Below, in pieces: positions 12,346-24,589 of a DNA stretch of 64,000 bases; position 1 is the first letter of the stretch, and the number at the start of each line of letters is the position of its first letter. The translations under genes were made by a program, and so were the position numbers. The DNA comes from Monodelphis domestica (Eukaryota; Chordata; Mammalia; Didelphimorphia; Didelphidae), in the NCBI RefSeq assembly GCF_027887165.1, contig NC_077228.1:207089979-207153978 (forward strand). The letters run 5' to 3'. The notes under the pieces are model-generated. The model searched no databases. It worked only from the letters and a program-made list of their open reading frames with translations, and was not told the origin of the DNA.

Positions 12346-12812
12346 GCATTCAGGTAACATTGTGGATAAAGTGCTGGGCCTGGATTCAGGAAGACCTGAG
12401 TTCAGATCTGACCCTAGGTTGGAAGGTCCGAGGTTCAAATCTGGTCTCAGACACACTTCCTAGCTGTGTGACCCTGAGCAAGTCACTTGACCCTCATTGT
12501 CTAGCCCTCATTGCTCTTCTCTCTTGGAACCAATACACAGTATTGCTTCTAAGACAGCAGGTGAGGGTTTTAAAAAAAAATCTAGCCATAGGCACTTACT
12601 AGGCGAGTGACTCTGGGCAAGTCACTTAATCCTGTTTGCCTCAGTTTCTTCATTCATAAAATGAGCTGGAGAAGGAAATGGAAAATTCCTTCAGTATCTT
12701 TTCTGAGAAAACACAAAGATTTGGAATTACCCAAAACAACTAAATGACATTATTGCCAAAAAAACCTCCTACAGGATCACAAGGAGTTGGACACAACTGA
12801 ACAGCGACAACA
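12346..12812 (+). repeat. Type A SINE split by a type B SINE
   Basis: The type A copy runs 12,346-~12,413 and resumes at about 12,582 (CTAGCCATAGGCACTTACTA to GACACAACTGAACAG). The type B piece between them (about 12,418-12,580) ends in a run of A. ATCTGACCCTAGG before and ATCTAGCCATAGG after look like a decayed target-site duplication. Type B here means the roughly 190-base form ending AATCAATAC...GTAAGGGTTT. Confidence 0.7.
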
Positions 12813-13098
12813 GATAATAAATTCACTATGTAGCTTTCAAAGCCATCCTTTTTATCTGAATTTCCTTTTGGCCTTCTATTCTCTTCTGTGCATTTAAAAA
12901 TGCTTCAATGACCCACTTTTCTTTTGGCTCATTTCTCCTTGAAGATTTCTGTCCCTAAGTAGAAACTTCATGTCCTCTCTTGGATGTCCTCTCCAGTGTT
13001 TTATTATCCTAACGACTAAGAAGTTCTCTCTTTCTAGTTTTAAGTCTCCCCTGTTTTAATCTCAGATCTCTTTACTTGCATCTCTTCTTTCCTGATAG

Positions 13099-13265
13099 AT
13101 TGTCCCAAAGGCCCTGATATCTTGGTGGTCCTGCTCTCAGTGACCGGAGCCATATTACTCATTGGCCTCGCCACACTGCTCATTTGGAAGCTGCTTATCA
13201 CCATCCATGATCGAAGAGAATTTGCCAAATTTGAAGAGGAGAGAGCCAGAGCCAAGTGGGACACA
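13099..13265 (+). CDS. ITGB3: Integrin beta-3, transmembrane helix and start of cytoplasmic tail (human exon 14 equivalent)
   Basis: Exon of 167 bases: two bases complete a split Asp codon, then 55 codons, ending in phase 0 before GTGAGT. It codes the membrane segment ([20 protein letters not shown], then LIWKLLITI) and the membrane-proximal tail [20 protein letters not shown]. The HDR aspartate that in human pairs with an arginine of the alpha subunit is kept. Differences from human by eye: M to T and A to T inside the helix, and K to R in HDRKE. Membrane position and talin-site context follow from the family. Confidence 0.98.
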
Positions 13266-13782
<517 letters not shown>

Positions 13783-13962
13783 TGGGACGCTCAGCAGCAG
13801 CAGAGCCAAGGATTGTGGGTGTTTCCTACACCATGTTTACAGAAGATTGTATGGATGTTGTAGGATCTGGGAGCAGTAAAGGGGACTGGGGGAAAGATCA
13901 ACATGGGGGTGAGAGATGTGTGTGTCTCCCTCTGGACATATCCTTGTGTACTTGAGGGTATA

Positions 13963-13974
13963 TTGTGTGTGTAT

Positions 13975-14014
<40 letters not shown>
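13963..14014. repeat. (GT)n microsatellite in the ITGB3 3' UTR
   Basis: GT dinucleotides with two TATG interruptions near the left end. Confidence 0.95.
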
Positions 14015-14019
<5 letters not shown>

Positions 14020-15483
14020 AACATTTCTGAGGGAAAATACCTCAGCCAGCTTTTTTTGGGGGGGGGAGGGAGCACTTACTTCAGGGATCCTTTTTTTTTT
14101 TTTTGTATTTAGCTCTTCCCAGCAGAGCATTTGGGCCTCATTACCTCAGTGAGAAGCTATCTCACCTCACATGAGCCAGACTCCCTGAGAAGAAAGGCAG
14201 GAATGTGGCTAAGTCTGAAGTTGGGGTAGGGAGATGGATAGAGAAAACTAAGTCCTTGGATGTACCATCATGAGGGTCTCTGGCTCCTGGAACTGATTCA
14301 GCCTCCTAGTACTTATGGTAGAAATTGCCTGGCGGTTTTCCTTGTCACCTCAGTCTATGTGTGTGTGGCAACATGACCCCATTTCCATTCTTCTCTTCTC
14401 GTGTTGGATGAAGGAGAAGCCAAGGAGAAGAGCTACATTGGGTTTTGATTCTCTGGGATAACTCTGCAGGGCTGTCTGGCACTCATATGCCGACAGCCTG
14501 TGCCCATTGTTGTCTCTTTCTCTCAAGCTACCATTTTCCTTCAGCATACATGGAGTGGCTGAGCTATTATTGATGGATACAATATTCTGAGCTGATTTAG
14601 AGTGCCCATGTATGTAACAAGGTCCCCCCAAGGCCAACTTTCCCATCCTAGTCCCACCTCATCTACTTTAACCTATGGCTGCTATGGAAAATTCGACTTG
14701 CTCTAGGGATTGAACCCATAGACAGCTCGATTCATCCCTGCTATTTCAGGGTAAGAAAAAACAGTTCCTCTTTCAGGAAGGTGATGGGGTGAGAATCAGA
14801 AGACTGGAAGTCGAACACTTTCGGTGTTCTGTTCACTCTCCATGGTCCAACTCAGTTTCTCTGAACTATACCCAACACTGCGTCTGATCACATTGACCTC
14901 ATCTCTTGGAGATGCTATGAGAGACTATACTCATGAGCCTCTAAAGTTGATAAACATGAGGTGCAGAAATGGAATGATGAAACTGGGAAGAAGCATAATG
15001 GACAGGGCATGAGACTTCATGTTGGGGCCTGGGCGTGAATCCTAGCTCTGCCATTTTTTGACCTGTATGACCTTGATGAAGTCAATTAAACTCTGTATTT
15101 CAGTTTCCTCATTTGTAAAATGAGGAAGTTGGACTGGATGACCTCTACGGTCCCTTATAGCACTATACCTCTGAGCCTATTTACTTAAATGGTCTTTTTT
15201 GGGTTCTTGTGTTTGGCTTGAACATTCCCATTTTAACTTGGTGACTAACCTGAGAGACCACAAATATGTGACCTTGTCTCTTTCCTTTTCAGAGTACCCA
15301 GAGCCTAAAGGAAACACCTGTAATTCAAAGGAACTTTTTATAGTTTAGGCTTTTAAAAAAAGTTCTAATTCTTCTTGGAGAGCACTAATAAGGAAATGAA
15401 ACACCCACATTGTATTCTGCACTGGTCAACCACAACTGGTCTGGTTTTCTTGAACCAGATGCTTGAATGCTTTCTTTCTTTTT

Positions 15484-15690
15484 TCTTTTTTTTAAACCCT
15501 TACCTTCTGTCTTGGAATCAATACTGTGTATTGGCATCAAGGCAGAAGAGCAGTAAGGGCTAGGCAATGGGAGTTAAGTGACTTGCCCAGGGTCACACAG
15601 CTGGGAAGTGTCTGAGGCTAGATTTGAACCCAGGATCTCCCATCTCTAGGCCTGGCTCTCAATCCACTGAGCTACTCAGCTGCCCCCTTG
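15484..15690 (-). repeat. Marsupial SINE, type B, in the ITGB3 3' UTR
   Basis: TTAAACCCTTACCTTCTGTC at the left, CAGGGTCACACAGCTGGG in the middle, CTCAGCTGCCCCC at the right. Confidence 0.85.
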
Positions 15691-16049
15691 AATACTTTCT
15701 TGAAGCATTTTGTACAATGCAGCCTGAGTCTAGAGAACTGGGCTAACAGGTCAATGACTTAAGAAGGGCATTGACAAATTATAATCTAGAGAGGAGGGTA
15801 ATCAGGGTGGTAAAGATAGCCAATACAAGCAACACTTGAAGGAAATAGGCAAGTTTAAACCTTAAAGGAGAAGATTTAGGAGAGAGATGGTAGCCATCTC
15901 CAAGGGAAGGGAAAGGAAAAGAAAGAGAAGGAAAGAGAAGGGCTCTAGAACAGAGGGATATTAGACCTTTTTCTATATAGTTCTGGAGAGAAAAGGGGAT
16001 AAGTGTTTACTAAGCACCTACTATCTACCAGGCACTGCTAATAGTCTTT

Positions 16050-16262
16050 TATAAATATCTTATATTGATTTTTATAACAACTCTTATGACGTAGTATTAT
16101 AATCCACATTTTTCAGTTGAGGAAACTGAGGCAAACAGGAGTTAAATGATTTGCCTGGGTTCAGTCACACAGCTAGCAAAGTGACTGATACTGGATTGGA
16201 ATTCAGGTCTTCTTAACTCTAGGACTGTCCATCTATTCACTGTACCACTAGAACAAGCACAG
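16050..16262 (-). repeat. MIR-like SINE, minus strand
   Basis: GTTGAGGAAACTGAGGCAAA followed by a TCACACAGCTAGCAAAG box. Confidence 0.65.
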
Positions 16263-17883
16263 AACAGGGAGTAAGGACACTTGGATTCTGGTCCTAGGCC
16301 TGCCATTAATTTACTGCGTGACCTTCTATAAGCCACTTTTATTTCTTTGCATTTCTTCTTCTTTTTTTAATGAATGTCCCTTCCAGTAGAATGCAAGTCC
16401 CTTGAGGAGATGGACTTGATCATTATATCACTTTAAATCTCAGAGGTATTCCCCAAGAGAGTATGCCACACATAGTAGGTGCCTAACAAATGCTTGTTGA
16501 ATTAAATTTATAGTTTTAAAGTTTTGTCACCTAAATTGCAGGAGTCTAGATATTGCCTTAACATAAGGAAGGATTTTCTAATGGTCAAAGATGTTTTTTA
16601 AAACATCACTTCCTCATGTGTTTGAGAACACTCCATGACTAGAAGTGTTAAAATTCAACTCTATGAATACCTAATGGGTTTCCCTGCAGCAACTGGTGCT
16701 GAGTAGAAATGTGAACCAGAAAGCCTAGATTGTACTTTCCAAAGCTCAAAATCCTAAGATTTTTTTAAGAGGTGTTACTATTTGTGGGCTGGGTGCCGAT
16801 ACTGTCAACTGGGTGCCATCTGTCTGGAATTGCCTGTTATCCATCATTGCAGAGGCCCATGATGACCGAAGGTCCTTGATTTTTCCTGGATCTGTTCTAT
16901 TTAGTTCTAAGATTTAAGTAGGGATTTAAGACCCACTACAGCATGATTCACATTCAGGCCAAAACCCACTAAGTTTCTTGCTTCCTTCTTGGGAATAATT
17001 TCTCTAGGAATGAGGCTGGGGCTGAGTGGGGTGTATTGAGGCAGGAAAACCATCATCATCCAGATTCAAGAATCCAATAGAATACACAATTAGAAAGATC
17101 CCAGGATAAGAAGATGAGAGCTAGGTTTTAGTGACAATATTGCTGCTCTGCTGTAGTGTATTCTCGTGTCTCTTGCTGTGTAATCTTGAGCAAAGTCCCT
17201 CGACCTCGTTGGGTTTCAGTTTCATCTGTTATCAAATAAAGGAAATGAACTAGATGAGCCTCAAATCTTTTCCAATTCTGAGAGGGAGCCAGATGGTACG
17301 AGAGGATAGAGTGGTGGACGCAGTGAAAATATTGCTTCAGACACCGATTAACTCAGTTCTCTATGGTTGGTGATAGGGAAGAAAGAAAGTGTTCCTCAAG
17401 AAAAGACAAACATTTCCTTGAAATTTGGTCAATGACTGTTGAGTCGATGGCCTTTCTGTCATTCACTAATTAGTAGTAATGACCCACATCCTGTGATACT
17501 TTGGGCTTTGTATATACAATGTTAAAATAGTTCCATTGATCTGGCTTGTTGGGCATTGCGTGGCTAAAAATTTGAATGATATTTTGGTGTGAGACAAAGA
17601 CAGAAGGTCTGGGGGTGAGGGTGAAGGGAGAGTGGACGCTGGCCATGTGTGAGTCATTCATGCCTACCCTTCTCAGAAGCCCCAGATAGAAGGGGGCACT
17701 CTGAACATTCCTGGATCCCAGCTGACCTCCGCTGCCACATATGGAATCAGCTTTTTTACTTCCCAGCTATTCATGGGGCATATGCATAGCTTCAAAAATT
17801 CCTCGCCGTCCATGTTCTGGTATCTGTTACTCATGTGCCTTCCCTATTTAGCCGTCTCCTCTGTCTGTGCTGTGCAACTTTGA

Positions 17884-17889
17884 ATTAAA
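17884..17889 (+). terminator. ITGB3: Candidate polyadenylation signal of ITGB3 (ATTAAA)
   Basis: ATTAAA in a non-repeat context (CTTTGAATTAAAAGTGCC), followed within about 40 bases by a G/T-containing stretch. It is the best signal I see at the distance expected from the stop codon. Earlier cleavage sites are possible. Confidence 0.5.
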
Positions 17890-18194
17890 AGTGCCTTCCA
17901 GAAAGGGTTGGCCCCAAACTGCTTTTGGACTTCTGGTGTTATTTTCTTCCCTTTGGGTGAAGAGAATGTGTCTTTGCCCCACATAGAATGATCATTATAC
18001 CATAAGCATCATATAGTGATTGCCATGGCAAGAGCAGGAGGATTCTGGACTGTTGTTTGAAGCTCACACTCTTCATGGAGAAACATATGTACAAGGAAAA
18101 AGACACAGATGGAGCGACAGAATGCTCCTATAGTGAGTGCACCTAAACCAGGAAGATCTGGGTTCAAGTCCTAATTCTGGCATTCATCATGACA

Positions 18195-18392
18195 GTGATT
18201 AAAAACAAAACAAAACCAAAAACTCTTACCTTCCATCTCAGAAGAAATACTGTGTATTGGTTCTAAGGCAGAAGAGCAGTAAAGGCTAGGTAATGGGGGT
18301 GTAGTGATTTACTTAGGTTCACAAAGCTAGGAAGTACCTGAGGCCAGATTTGAACCCAGGATCCCCTATCTCCAAGCCTGGGACTCAATGTT
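18195..18392 (-). repeat. Marsupial SINE, type B, minus strand
   Basis: CTCTTACCTTCCATCTCAG, AGGCAGAAGAGCAGTAAAGG, CCCCTATCTCCAAGCCTGG. Confidence 0.8.
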
Positions 18393-18658
18393 CTTTTTGT
18401 TGTTGTTGAGTTGTTTTTTCAGTCATGTCCAACTCTTTATGACCCTATTTGGGGGTTTCTAGGCAAAGATACTGCAGTGGTTTGCCATTTCTTTCTCCAG
18501 CTCATTTGACAGATGACAAAACTGAAGCAGAGTTAAGTGACTTGCCCAGCGTCACACAGGTAGTGTCTTGAGGCCAGATTTGAATTTAGGAAGATGAGAT
18601 GAAGTCTTCCTGACTTCAGGCCTGGCACTCTATCCACTAAGCCACCTAGCTACCTAGT
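18393..18658 (-). repeat. Marsupial SINE, type A, minus strand
   Basis: TCAGTCATGTCCAACTCTTT at the left, GCCACCTAGCTACC at the right. It abuts the type B copy. Confidence 0.8.
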
Positions 18659-18897
18659 GCTCTAGGAAGTTCTATAAATCCCTCAATTGCAGAGAATGGG
18701 CCTGATTGTAGAAGTTTCTCAATGAGGACTCTGTAACAATGATGTCACAGATCCAAATTCTCCTCATATGCATATATGAATTTAATCTAGCTGTACTTAG
18801 TAATTTGTACCATTTTAAGAGCAGAGAATGTTGATTTACTATGTATTACCTGGGTCCTTCCAACAGAAAGGACAAAAGTTCAAAAGAGAAACTGTTA

Positions 18898-19080
18898 AGG
18901 ACAGCTAGTTAGCATGGTAAATAGACATCCAGGCCTGGAGTCAGGAGGATATGGGTTCAAATGTGGCTTCAGATATTTCCTAGCTGGGTGACCCTGGACA
19001 AGTCACTTAACCTCTTTTGCTCAAATCTTGCCATTCTTCTGTCCTATAATTGATACTAGGACAGAGGGCAAGGGTTAAGA
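18898..19080 (+). repeat. Marsupial SINE, type B
   Basis: GGACAGCTAGTTAGCATGG head, ACAAGTCACTTAACCTC box, AGGGCAAGGGTTAAG tail. Confidence 0.7.
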
Positions 19081-19489
19081 GAGAGACAGAGAATGAGAAA
19101 ATGAGAGAGGGAGAGAAATTGTAGGTCTCTAGGTATATTTTATGATTGCTGGAGATGGCTCAGTCATTTATTACTGGTGTGACCTTGAACTAGCCTCAGT
19201 TTTCTTATCTGTAATATTGGGGTTTGGATTAGGTAGCTCTTTAGATCACTCTTCCATCCTCCATGATCTTAAGGGCTGTTTAAATACTTTCTGCCTAAGG
19301 ACTCATCTGTGTCCCTTAAAAGTATAAAAAAATTTTCTGCAATGTGAGATTTAAAATGGTTGAGGTCTTAAACTGTAGTGATTAAAATAGTGGAAGATAT
19401 AAATTGTGATAGATATAAGAGAGGGTGAGTAAGTTTGACCGCAGAAATATGTTTCACTACAGTGTCTTGGGTTTTAAAATCAAATATAA

Positions 19490-20340
19490 GGTGGTCGCCA
19501 GGGAAATATTCCTAATTATTCAAATACCCAAGTCAATTGGGTTTTATAGAGATTTTAATTAACAATACAATGAGTAATCAAAGAAAGAGAGAGAGAGTAA
19601 GATAGGAATAAGTATGAAGGGCCTCAAGCCAATATAGTCTAGACCTGAGTCTTAAAAGAGAAATCAGTCAGTTTTTTTAACACTCACCACAAGGTCTGAC
19701 TAAACAAGGATTCTAGTAACACCAGGCCAGCGTCCTTCCTCAAAGTCTTCCAGCCAGAGATTGTTTCAAAGGGCCTCTCTCAAGAGCCTCCAGAGCTCCT
19801 ACCCCAGAGGGCCAGAGCCCCTCAGAGGAGCTCCTCAAGGAGCTCTCCTTCAGAATGAGAGTCAGAAATCGAGATCCCTGAATGGGTCTTCTCAAAATGA
19901 GCTCCCTCAGAATCAGATCCAGCTCTTCTCTGAGCTCTTATTTTTAAGGGCAAAATCTCCTATGTCACCTCCCCTAAGTCCTTACATCTACCAATCACTA
20001 TAGATGTTTCTAAAGGACTGCCCATTTTGAATTCACAGCTGAGTAGTTTTAATCTCTTTAGTAAGTCAGAAAAAAATGCTGCTGTGTCGACAAATTTCAT
20101 TAAGAAAAAACCTCTGAATAAGTTATCACTCTTTTAGGTTTAAGTAGTTTACAAGTTGCCCCACCTTTATAGGTACTTAGTATCCCATTGTATCAATTCT
20201 AAAACAGTCATGACTCAAAGAACTTCCTGTCCCTTCCATAAGCATGGAAGCAGTCTTAAGTAGGGTGGAGCAGGGACTCCCATAGCTAGGAGCCCCCACA
20301 CTCAAGTAGAGTTCTCACCATCTGCTAGGAAATTTTTTTT
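19490..20340. mobile_element. Possible LTR-like or other unassigned repeat block
   Basis: About 850 bases differing in base composition from neighbours, with CCAGAG/GAGCTCC motifs repeated at 19,750-19,940. There is no clear end structure. It could be an old LTR or unique sequence. Confidence 0.25.
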
Positions 20341-21025
20341 AAGTAGATTACCCAATGGGGGAAACCCATAACATTCATAAGTCTGAGAAATTTTGAGTTT
20401 TACAGCAACCAGTGGATAACCTAGTTGTGTAAATAAACATTCTGGATTGTATGTAGTCTGGCTGTTATCCACCCAAAACTAATATTCCCCCTCTTCCACC
20501 CTCTCCAACTGTCCTATTTTAGGTTTGTCTTAAACATGATTAAAAACACACCCACACTAGCAGAAGAGAAAGAAAGAATGAAGTTGTGGGAAGGAAAAAC
20601 TACAAGATAAGACAAATATTTAGCAGTGGCTTAAGGGAGTCTGTATATTGAGCTTCTATGTTAAGAAAATCCTTAATGGTTCTGATTAGATAAAGTGTGG
20701 AGTCACCAGAACCACTACCATTTCTTTATCATTATCACCATGATGAGTTTCTTAACTCTTCCGCTTCTGCTAATTATTTGAAACCACTCATTTGTATGTG
20801 ATTTTATTAACTTGAGAACTGTATAACAGGACACATGGTAGAGACCTATCATCAGGAACTGAAATTGATTTGCATTTTTTACTTTTATGGGTGCATTTTG
20901 TTTCAGTAACTTTCCAGTACTATCATCCAATATGACACTCCCTTGTAACAGTTAAACAAAACAAATTCATACATTCATTGACCATTGCTTGTCAATGTAG
21001 GATAAATATTTTCAAAAGGACCAAC

Positions 21026-21272
21026 CTGGGCAGCTAGGTAGTGCCATACTGCAAAGAGTACTTGGCTTGGAAGCAAGTTGTTTCATCTTCCTAGGTTCAA
21101 ATCTGGCCTTAGACTTTATATGACCCTGGGCAACTCCCCATTTGCCTCAGTTTCCTCCTCTGTCAAATGAGCTGGAGAAGGAAATGACCAACCACTCCAG
21201 TATCTTTGCCAAGGAAACCCCAAATGGGGTCCTGAAGAGTCTGACATGCCTGAAATTGACTGAACAACAAAT
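21026..21272 (+). repeat. Marsupial SINE, type A
   Basis: GGGCAGCTAGGTAGTGCC head, ATGAGCTGGAGAAGGAAATG tail, then GACTGAACAACAAA. Confidence 0.85.
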
Positions 21273-21449
21273 AGTGCCAGCCTCAGTAGATGAATACCAC
21301 CAACATGATGTGTCCTTTTTATGGTTAGATTTTTCTTCGTCTTCAAGACTCAATGTACTTAGTTTGCCTGTTAGGGTAAAAGGGCAGGATATGGTGAGGG
21401 AGAAGTGGATGAAAATGGCACCTCATTATACAAATATAATAAAAAAGAC

Positions 21450-22060
21450 ACATTAAAACACATGGGTGATGTAGGTTGCCATGAAGGCAAGTCAGTGTAT
21501 AGAAGTTGACAGGTTGCTATAAGGATGTAGAGAAGGAGCTCTGCAACTGGCCAATCAGCATAGGCACAGTGAACTAGAGGCTTTCCCTCTGTTGGAAGCT
21601 GTGAAGAATCAGGCAAAAGTAACCTGAAGTTACCCCAGGGTGTTTAACATATCATTAGCATCTCATTTACATTGTGTTTTTTCACCTCCCCCCAGTGGGA
21701 AAACATGGTGAAACATGGGTAAGGCCACTCAGATCAAGTGAACTATGGGTAAAGTGACATCAGTTCCTTGGGAGCCGCAAGGCAACAACTACCCAAATAA
21801 ACGATCCCTTCCTTAGTAACTAATCAAGATAAAAAGCATTCCTGAAAACTGCTCAGAGTCTTTCCATCACCACAGCCTCTCCATCATCAGGCCCATTCCA
21901 CCACCTTCCTCCCTCTCTAAATAAAGCTTGTTTCCTCACCGTGGAGATTGCCTGAGTCATTGATTCTGTGGACAGGACTCTAATTTCGCCTTCCCATCAT
22001 GGGTAATTCTTCTTGGGATGTGCAGGCCAATATCACAAAAGGGACATCTAACGACGACAG
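21450..22060 (+). mobile_element. Probable LTR fossil, plus orientation
   Basis: Promoter-like and polyadenylation-like elements lie in LTR order: a TATA-like GATAAAAAGC near 21,829, then AATAAA at 21,920-21,925 followed by GCTTGTTTCC. Limits are approximate. No internal coding part was recognised. Confidence 0.4.
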
Positions 22061-22177
22061 TGGTCAATTACGAGTCCATTTCCCTTTGCCTTTCTGCTTC
22101 CTCTTCCCTTTCCCTATCTTGCCTCGGCTGGATGTATAGGGACTTCTCATTGGCCTAATCCTACTCCCATTATTATT

Positions 22178-22380
22178 ATGTTTTAAAACCCTTACCTTCC
22201 ATCTTGGAATCAATACTGTATATTGGTTCCAAAGCAGAAGAGCAGTAAGGGCTAGGCAATGGGGGTTAAGTGATTTGCCCAGGGTCACACAATTAGGAAG
22301 TGTCTGAGGTCAGATTTGAACCCAGGACCTCCCATCTCTAGACCTAACTCTCAATCCATCAAGCCACCCAGCTGCCCCAC
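22178..22380 (-). repeat. Marsupial SINE, type B, minus strand
   Basis: AAACCCTTACCTTCCATCTT to CCACCCAGCTGCCCC; a near-complete copy. Confidence 0.88.
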
Positions 22381-22607
22381 TACTCCCATTATTGACTGAG
22401 ATTGGACCTGTTTTATTTCTATCCTTATCCAGTTTGTACCTTCCTTAGGACACATGTTGGCTCATTTCCTTATAATCTGGGAGGCTCACTCTATTGATGC
22501 CAAACAGTGAAGACACTGGGACCATAGCCCACTGTAGGTCAGAACCCCTGCTCTTGGTCAATTCCCCAGCTTTAGCTTCCTGGTCACTGAGATTATAGGT
22601 GTGTGGG

Positions 22608-22805
22608 GGCATCTGGGTGGCTCAGTAGATGGAGAGCCAGGCCTAGAGTCCAGGGAGGTCCTGGGTTCAAATCTGACCTCAGACACTTCCTAATTGTGTG
22701 ACCCTGGACAAGTCACTTAACCCCTAATTGCCTAACCCTTACTGCTCTTCTGCCTTGGAATCAATATACGGTATTGATTCTAAGACTGAAGGTAAGAGTT
22801 TAAAA
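22608..22805 (+). repeat. Marsupial SINE, type B
   Basis: GGGCATCTGGGTGGCTCAGT head to GTAAGAGTTTAAAAG tail. Confidence 0.88.
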
Positions 22806-23002
22806 GAAAAGAGAGATTATAGGCATGTGGCCTGTAGCTTGTGCAAAGGAGTGGTTTGGTAACTCTAGCTGATTCTCAGCAGTTAACACCACTGTTGGAC
22901 AGTAATGGTGTGGATGATTAAGAAGATATTTCTACTTGGTTTTAAAATATTCTTAGCAATATATAGGCCTTTCTAATTCTATTTTAATGAATTTAATGTT
23001 AG

Positions 23003-23268
23003 GCAGATACGTGCGCAGTCGATAGAGCACCAAGTCTGAAGTCAGAAAGTTCTGAGTTCAAATCTAGCCTCGGAAACTTACTTGCTGTGTGACTCTGGGC
23101 AAGGAATTTAATCCCTATTTGCCCTCAGTTCCTCATCTGTAAAATGGGTACAAACTGGAAAAGGAAATAGCAAACCACTCTAGTAGCTTTGCCAAGAAAC
23201 CCTTGTGGACAAAAAGGCCATGGGGTCACACAGAGTCAGACAACAAAATAGAACAAATGAACAATAAT
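23003..23268 (+). repeat. Marsupial SINE, type A
   Basis: GGCAGATACGTGCGCAGTCG head, GGGCAAGGAATTTAATCC box, GGGGTCACACAGAGTCAGAC tail. Confidence 0.8.
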
Positions 23269-23344
23269 ATTAAATAAAGTTATACTATATGGAAGCAACT
23301 AGCTAGAAAAGTGATAGCTCTTAGGGGGATGAAATGGTGATGTT

Positions 23345-23575
23345 AAAAAATTTAGTCTTGGCTATGATGCACTGATCTGGGACAATCCTGAAAGACATGA
23401 TGGGGAATGCTATCCAGCTCCAGAGAAAGAACCATTGGAGTCAACTTTCATATAAGTATATTTATGGTTTTATTTGGGGGTTTTGGTTTCGTATAAGTTT
23501 GCTCTGACAACAGTGACCAATATGGAACTGTGTTTTGCTTGACAATAAGGATAACATTAAAAAATTTTAGTTGAG
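23345..23575 (+). mobile_element. LINE-1 3'-end fragment
   Basis: GGGGAATGCTATCCAGCTCC and GAGAAAGAACCATTGG match the same part of the L1 at 29,507-29,540. It ends in GACAATAAGG and an A-rich stretch. Confidence 0.6.
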
Positions 23576-23809
23576 TATATAGTTTTCTGCTATATAATTC
23601 AGGCATTGATTTAATTTATAATTTACATGTAATTTAAATTATAAATTGTAATCGATCATTAATAATGTATTTAATGCCTACCATATGCCAGGCACAGTGC
23701 TAAGAATTTGTAATACAAAGAGGCAAGGCGCTCCCAATTTAATGAGAGAGACGACAAGGAAATGCATACAAACAAGCTACGTATGGGAGAAATAGAAAAT
23801 AATTTTTCA

Positions 23810-23992
23810 AACACCTCCTTACTTTCCGTTTTGGTAATAACTCTGAGACAGAAAGGCAAGGGCTGAGCAAACAGGATTAAGTGACTTCCTTAGGCACATA
23901 GCTAGGAAGTATTTGAGGTCAGATTTGAATTCAAGTCTTCCTGATGCTAAGTCTGGCTCTATTCACTGTACTACTAATTGCTTCTTAGAAAT
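23810..23992 (-). repeat. Marsupial SINE, type B, degraded, minus strand
   Basis: ACACCTCCTTACTTTCCG at the left, GTGACTTCCTTAGGC in the middle. Confidence 0.6.
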
Positions 23993-24081
23993 GGAAAGTA
24001 ATTAAAAGAGAGAAGGCACTAGAATTTAGTGTCTGGGAAAGGCTTCCTATAAAAGGTGGGTTTGGAAGGAAGCCAGGGAAT

Positions 24082-24296
24082 GGAGGAGGAGAAAGAGGAG
24101 GAGGAGGAGGAGGAGGAGGAGGAGGAGGAGGAGGAGGAGGAGAAGGAGAAAACTGGAGGAGGAGAAGGAGGAGGAGGAGGAGAAGGAGGAAGGAGAAAGA
24201 GAAAGAAGGAGGAGGAGGAAGGAGAAGGAGGAGGAAGGAGGAAGGAGGAAGGAGGAAGAGGAGGAAGGAGAAGGAGGAGGAGGAGGAGGAGGGAGA
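24082..24296. repeat. GGA/GAAGGA purine-rich tract
   Basis: About 215 bases of almost pure purine on the plus strand, followed at 24,331-24,359 by four to five GGAGAT hexamers. The open frames across it are low-complexity artefacts. Confidence 0.95.
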
Positions 24297-24589
24297 GCTT
24301 TCTAGGAATGAGGGACAGTGAGAAAATACCTGGAGATGGAGATGGAGATGGAGATGGAGTGTCTTGATGGAACAGCATGGAGGACAGTGTCAGTGGATCA
24401 AACAGTGTGGGGTGGGAGGGACATAAGATCTAAGAAGTCTGGGAAAGGTTGGTATGGGCAGTAGGTTATGAAGATCTGCGAATGCCAAGTGGAGGATTTT
24501 GTAGTTGATCTTGGAGGCAATAGAAAGGAGTATTGCGTGTGTGTATGTAAATAAAGAAAATACTAATGTTAACAAAGGATTAATATATC

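Larger units (their letters stand above)
5160..13098 (+). other. ITGB3: ITGB3 intron before the transmembrane exon
   Basis: Intron of 7.9 kb. It contains an old interspersed repeat right after the donor (about 5,205-5,340), a SINE (6,512-6,757), an L1 fragment carrying an LTR fossil (8,990-9,818), back-to-back minus SINE/MIR copies (10,203-10,712), a pyrimidine-rich tract (11,505-11,612) and a nested SINE cluster (12,177-12,812). Phases of the flanking exons join (phase 1), so no missing exon is indicated. About 6,850-8,600 shows nothing I can assign. Confidence 0.85.
13783..17908 (+). other. ITGB3: ITGB3 3' untranslated region (probable extent)
   Basis: Sequence from the stop codon to just beyond the ATTAAA at 17,884. 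The length (about 4.1 kb) is similar to the long human ITGB3 3' UTR. It includes a (GT)n tract near 13,963-14,014, a minus-strand SINE (15,484-15,690), a MIR-like copy (16,050-16,262) and an L2-like end (about 16,395-16,505), so the mature message would carry repeat-derived RNA. The end is inferred; cDNA would decide. Confidence 0.55.

Noticed and set aside
12360-12602. Open frame rich in L, S and R
   Set aside because: Lies wholly in nested SINE sequence.
24019-24378. Ser/Pro-rich and Glu-rich open frames on both strands
   Set aside because: Products of the GGA-rich tract.
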